From Bacteroidales bacterium UBA3382 (GTDB lineage Bacteria > Bacteroidota > Bacteroidia > Bacteroidales > UBA932), in the NCBI GenBank assembly GCA_002358965.1, contig DEPW01000059.1, forward strand, positions 8,887-14,604: 5,718 bases of DNA, in the 5' to 3' direction. Shown here in pieces: positions 5,646 to 5,718 of the stretch. The notes beneath the pieces are model-generated. The model saw only the letters and a list, made by a program, of their open reading frames with translations. It was not told the DNA's origin and did not search any database. How positions within the stretch are numbered: the first letter of the stretch is position 1; the number at the start of each line of letters is the position of its first letter. The position numbers were made by a program, and so were the translations under genes.

Positions 5646-5718
5646 TTATTCAAGCCTTCTCGCCCCGTCCGAAATCACCACATCGTAAACCTTCGGCGCA
5701 TGGCCGTAGCGTGAAGCG
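5646..5718 (-). CDS. C-terminal fragment of an unidentified gene upstream of menA
   Basis: The minus strand from the window edge is open in one frame for 23 codons to a TAA at 5648-5646, ending RYGHAPKVYDVVISDGARRLE. Only the last residues are visible and I do not recognise the family. The stop is 8 bp from the menA start on the same strand, so the two are likely co-transcribed and this gene may also belong to quinone synthesis. That is inference from spacing only. The other two minus-strand frames are less convincing as coding here. Confidence 0.5.
   Translation of the reverse strand, partial: ASRYGHAPKVYDVVISDGARRLE

Noticed and set aside
1..5718. CRISPR array, tRNA, rRNA or insertion sequence
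   Set aside because: Reading both strands I saw no regularly spaced repeats, cloverleaf, rRNA core sequence or transposase.

Overview
The window looks like a chromosomal segment of a Bacteroidota bacterium, probably Bacteroidales. Three things point there: TAnnTTTG-type -7 promoter elements just ahead of genes, start codons without clear Shine-Dalgarno sequences, and a BlaI/M56-peptidase pair whose peptidase ends in a TonB C-terminal domain, an architecture typical of this phylum. Base composition is intermediate, with very AT-rich promoter spacers. The species cannot be named from this sequence.

Layout, left to right. (1) Positions 1-202 are non-coding and unusually structured: a terminal inverted repeat, interleaved short inverted repeats, then an AT-rich promoter carrying two tandem 17-bp operator-like dyads. 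(2) Positions 203-2295 (+) hold a two-gene operon coupled by an ATGA overlap: a BlaI/MecI-family winged-helix repressor and a membrane M56 metallopeptidase related to BlaR1. The peptidase lacks a penicillin-binding sensor domain and has a long acidic periplasmic segment plus a TonB C-terminal domain. (3) A strong hairpin at 2320-2357 separates this operon from a convergent one. (4) Positions 3819-2381 (-) encode a short NfeD membrane protein followed by an SPFH/stomatin protein, a conserved membrane-microdomain pair. (5) Positions 3820-4019 are a divergent promoter region. (6) menG/ubiE (4020-4745, +) and menA (5637-4729, -) are the last two enzymes of menaquinone synthesis; they converge and overlap by 17 bp at their 3' ends. 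(7) The right edge carries the last 23 codons of an unidentified gene upstream of menA on the same strand.

How the genes work together. MenA prenylates 1,4-dihydroxy-2-naphthoate to demethylmenaquinone, and MenG methylates that to menaquinone. The repressor/peptidase pair is probably a self-contained signalling switch: a periplasmic signal activates the peptidase, the peptidase inactivates the repressor, and the twin operators over their own promoter are released. No beta-lactamase or other obvious target lies in the window, so the signal and the regulon are unknown. This pair and its operator are the most interesting part of the window.
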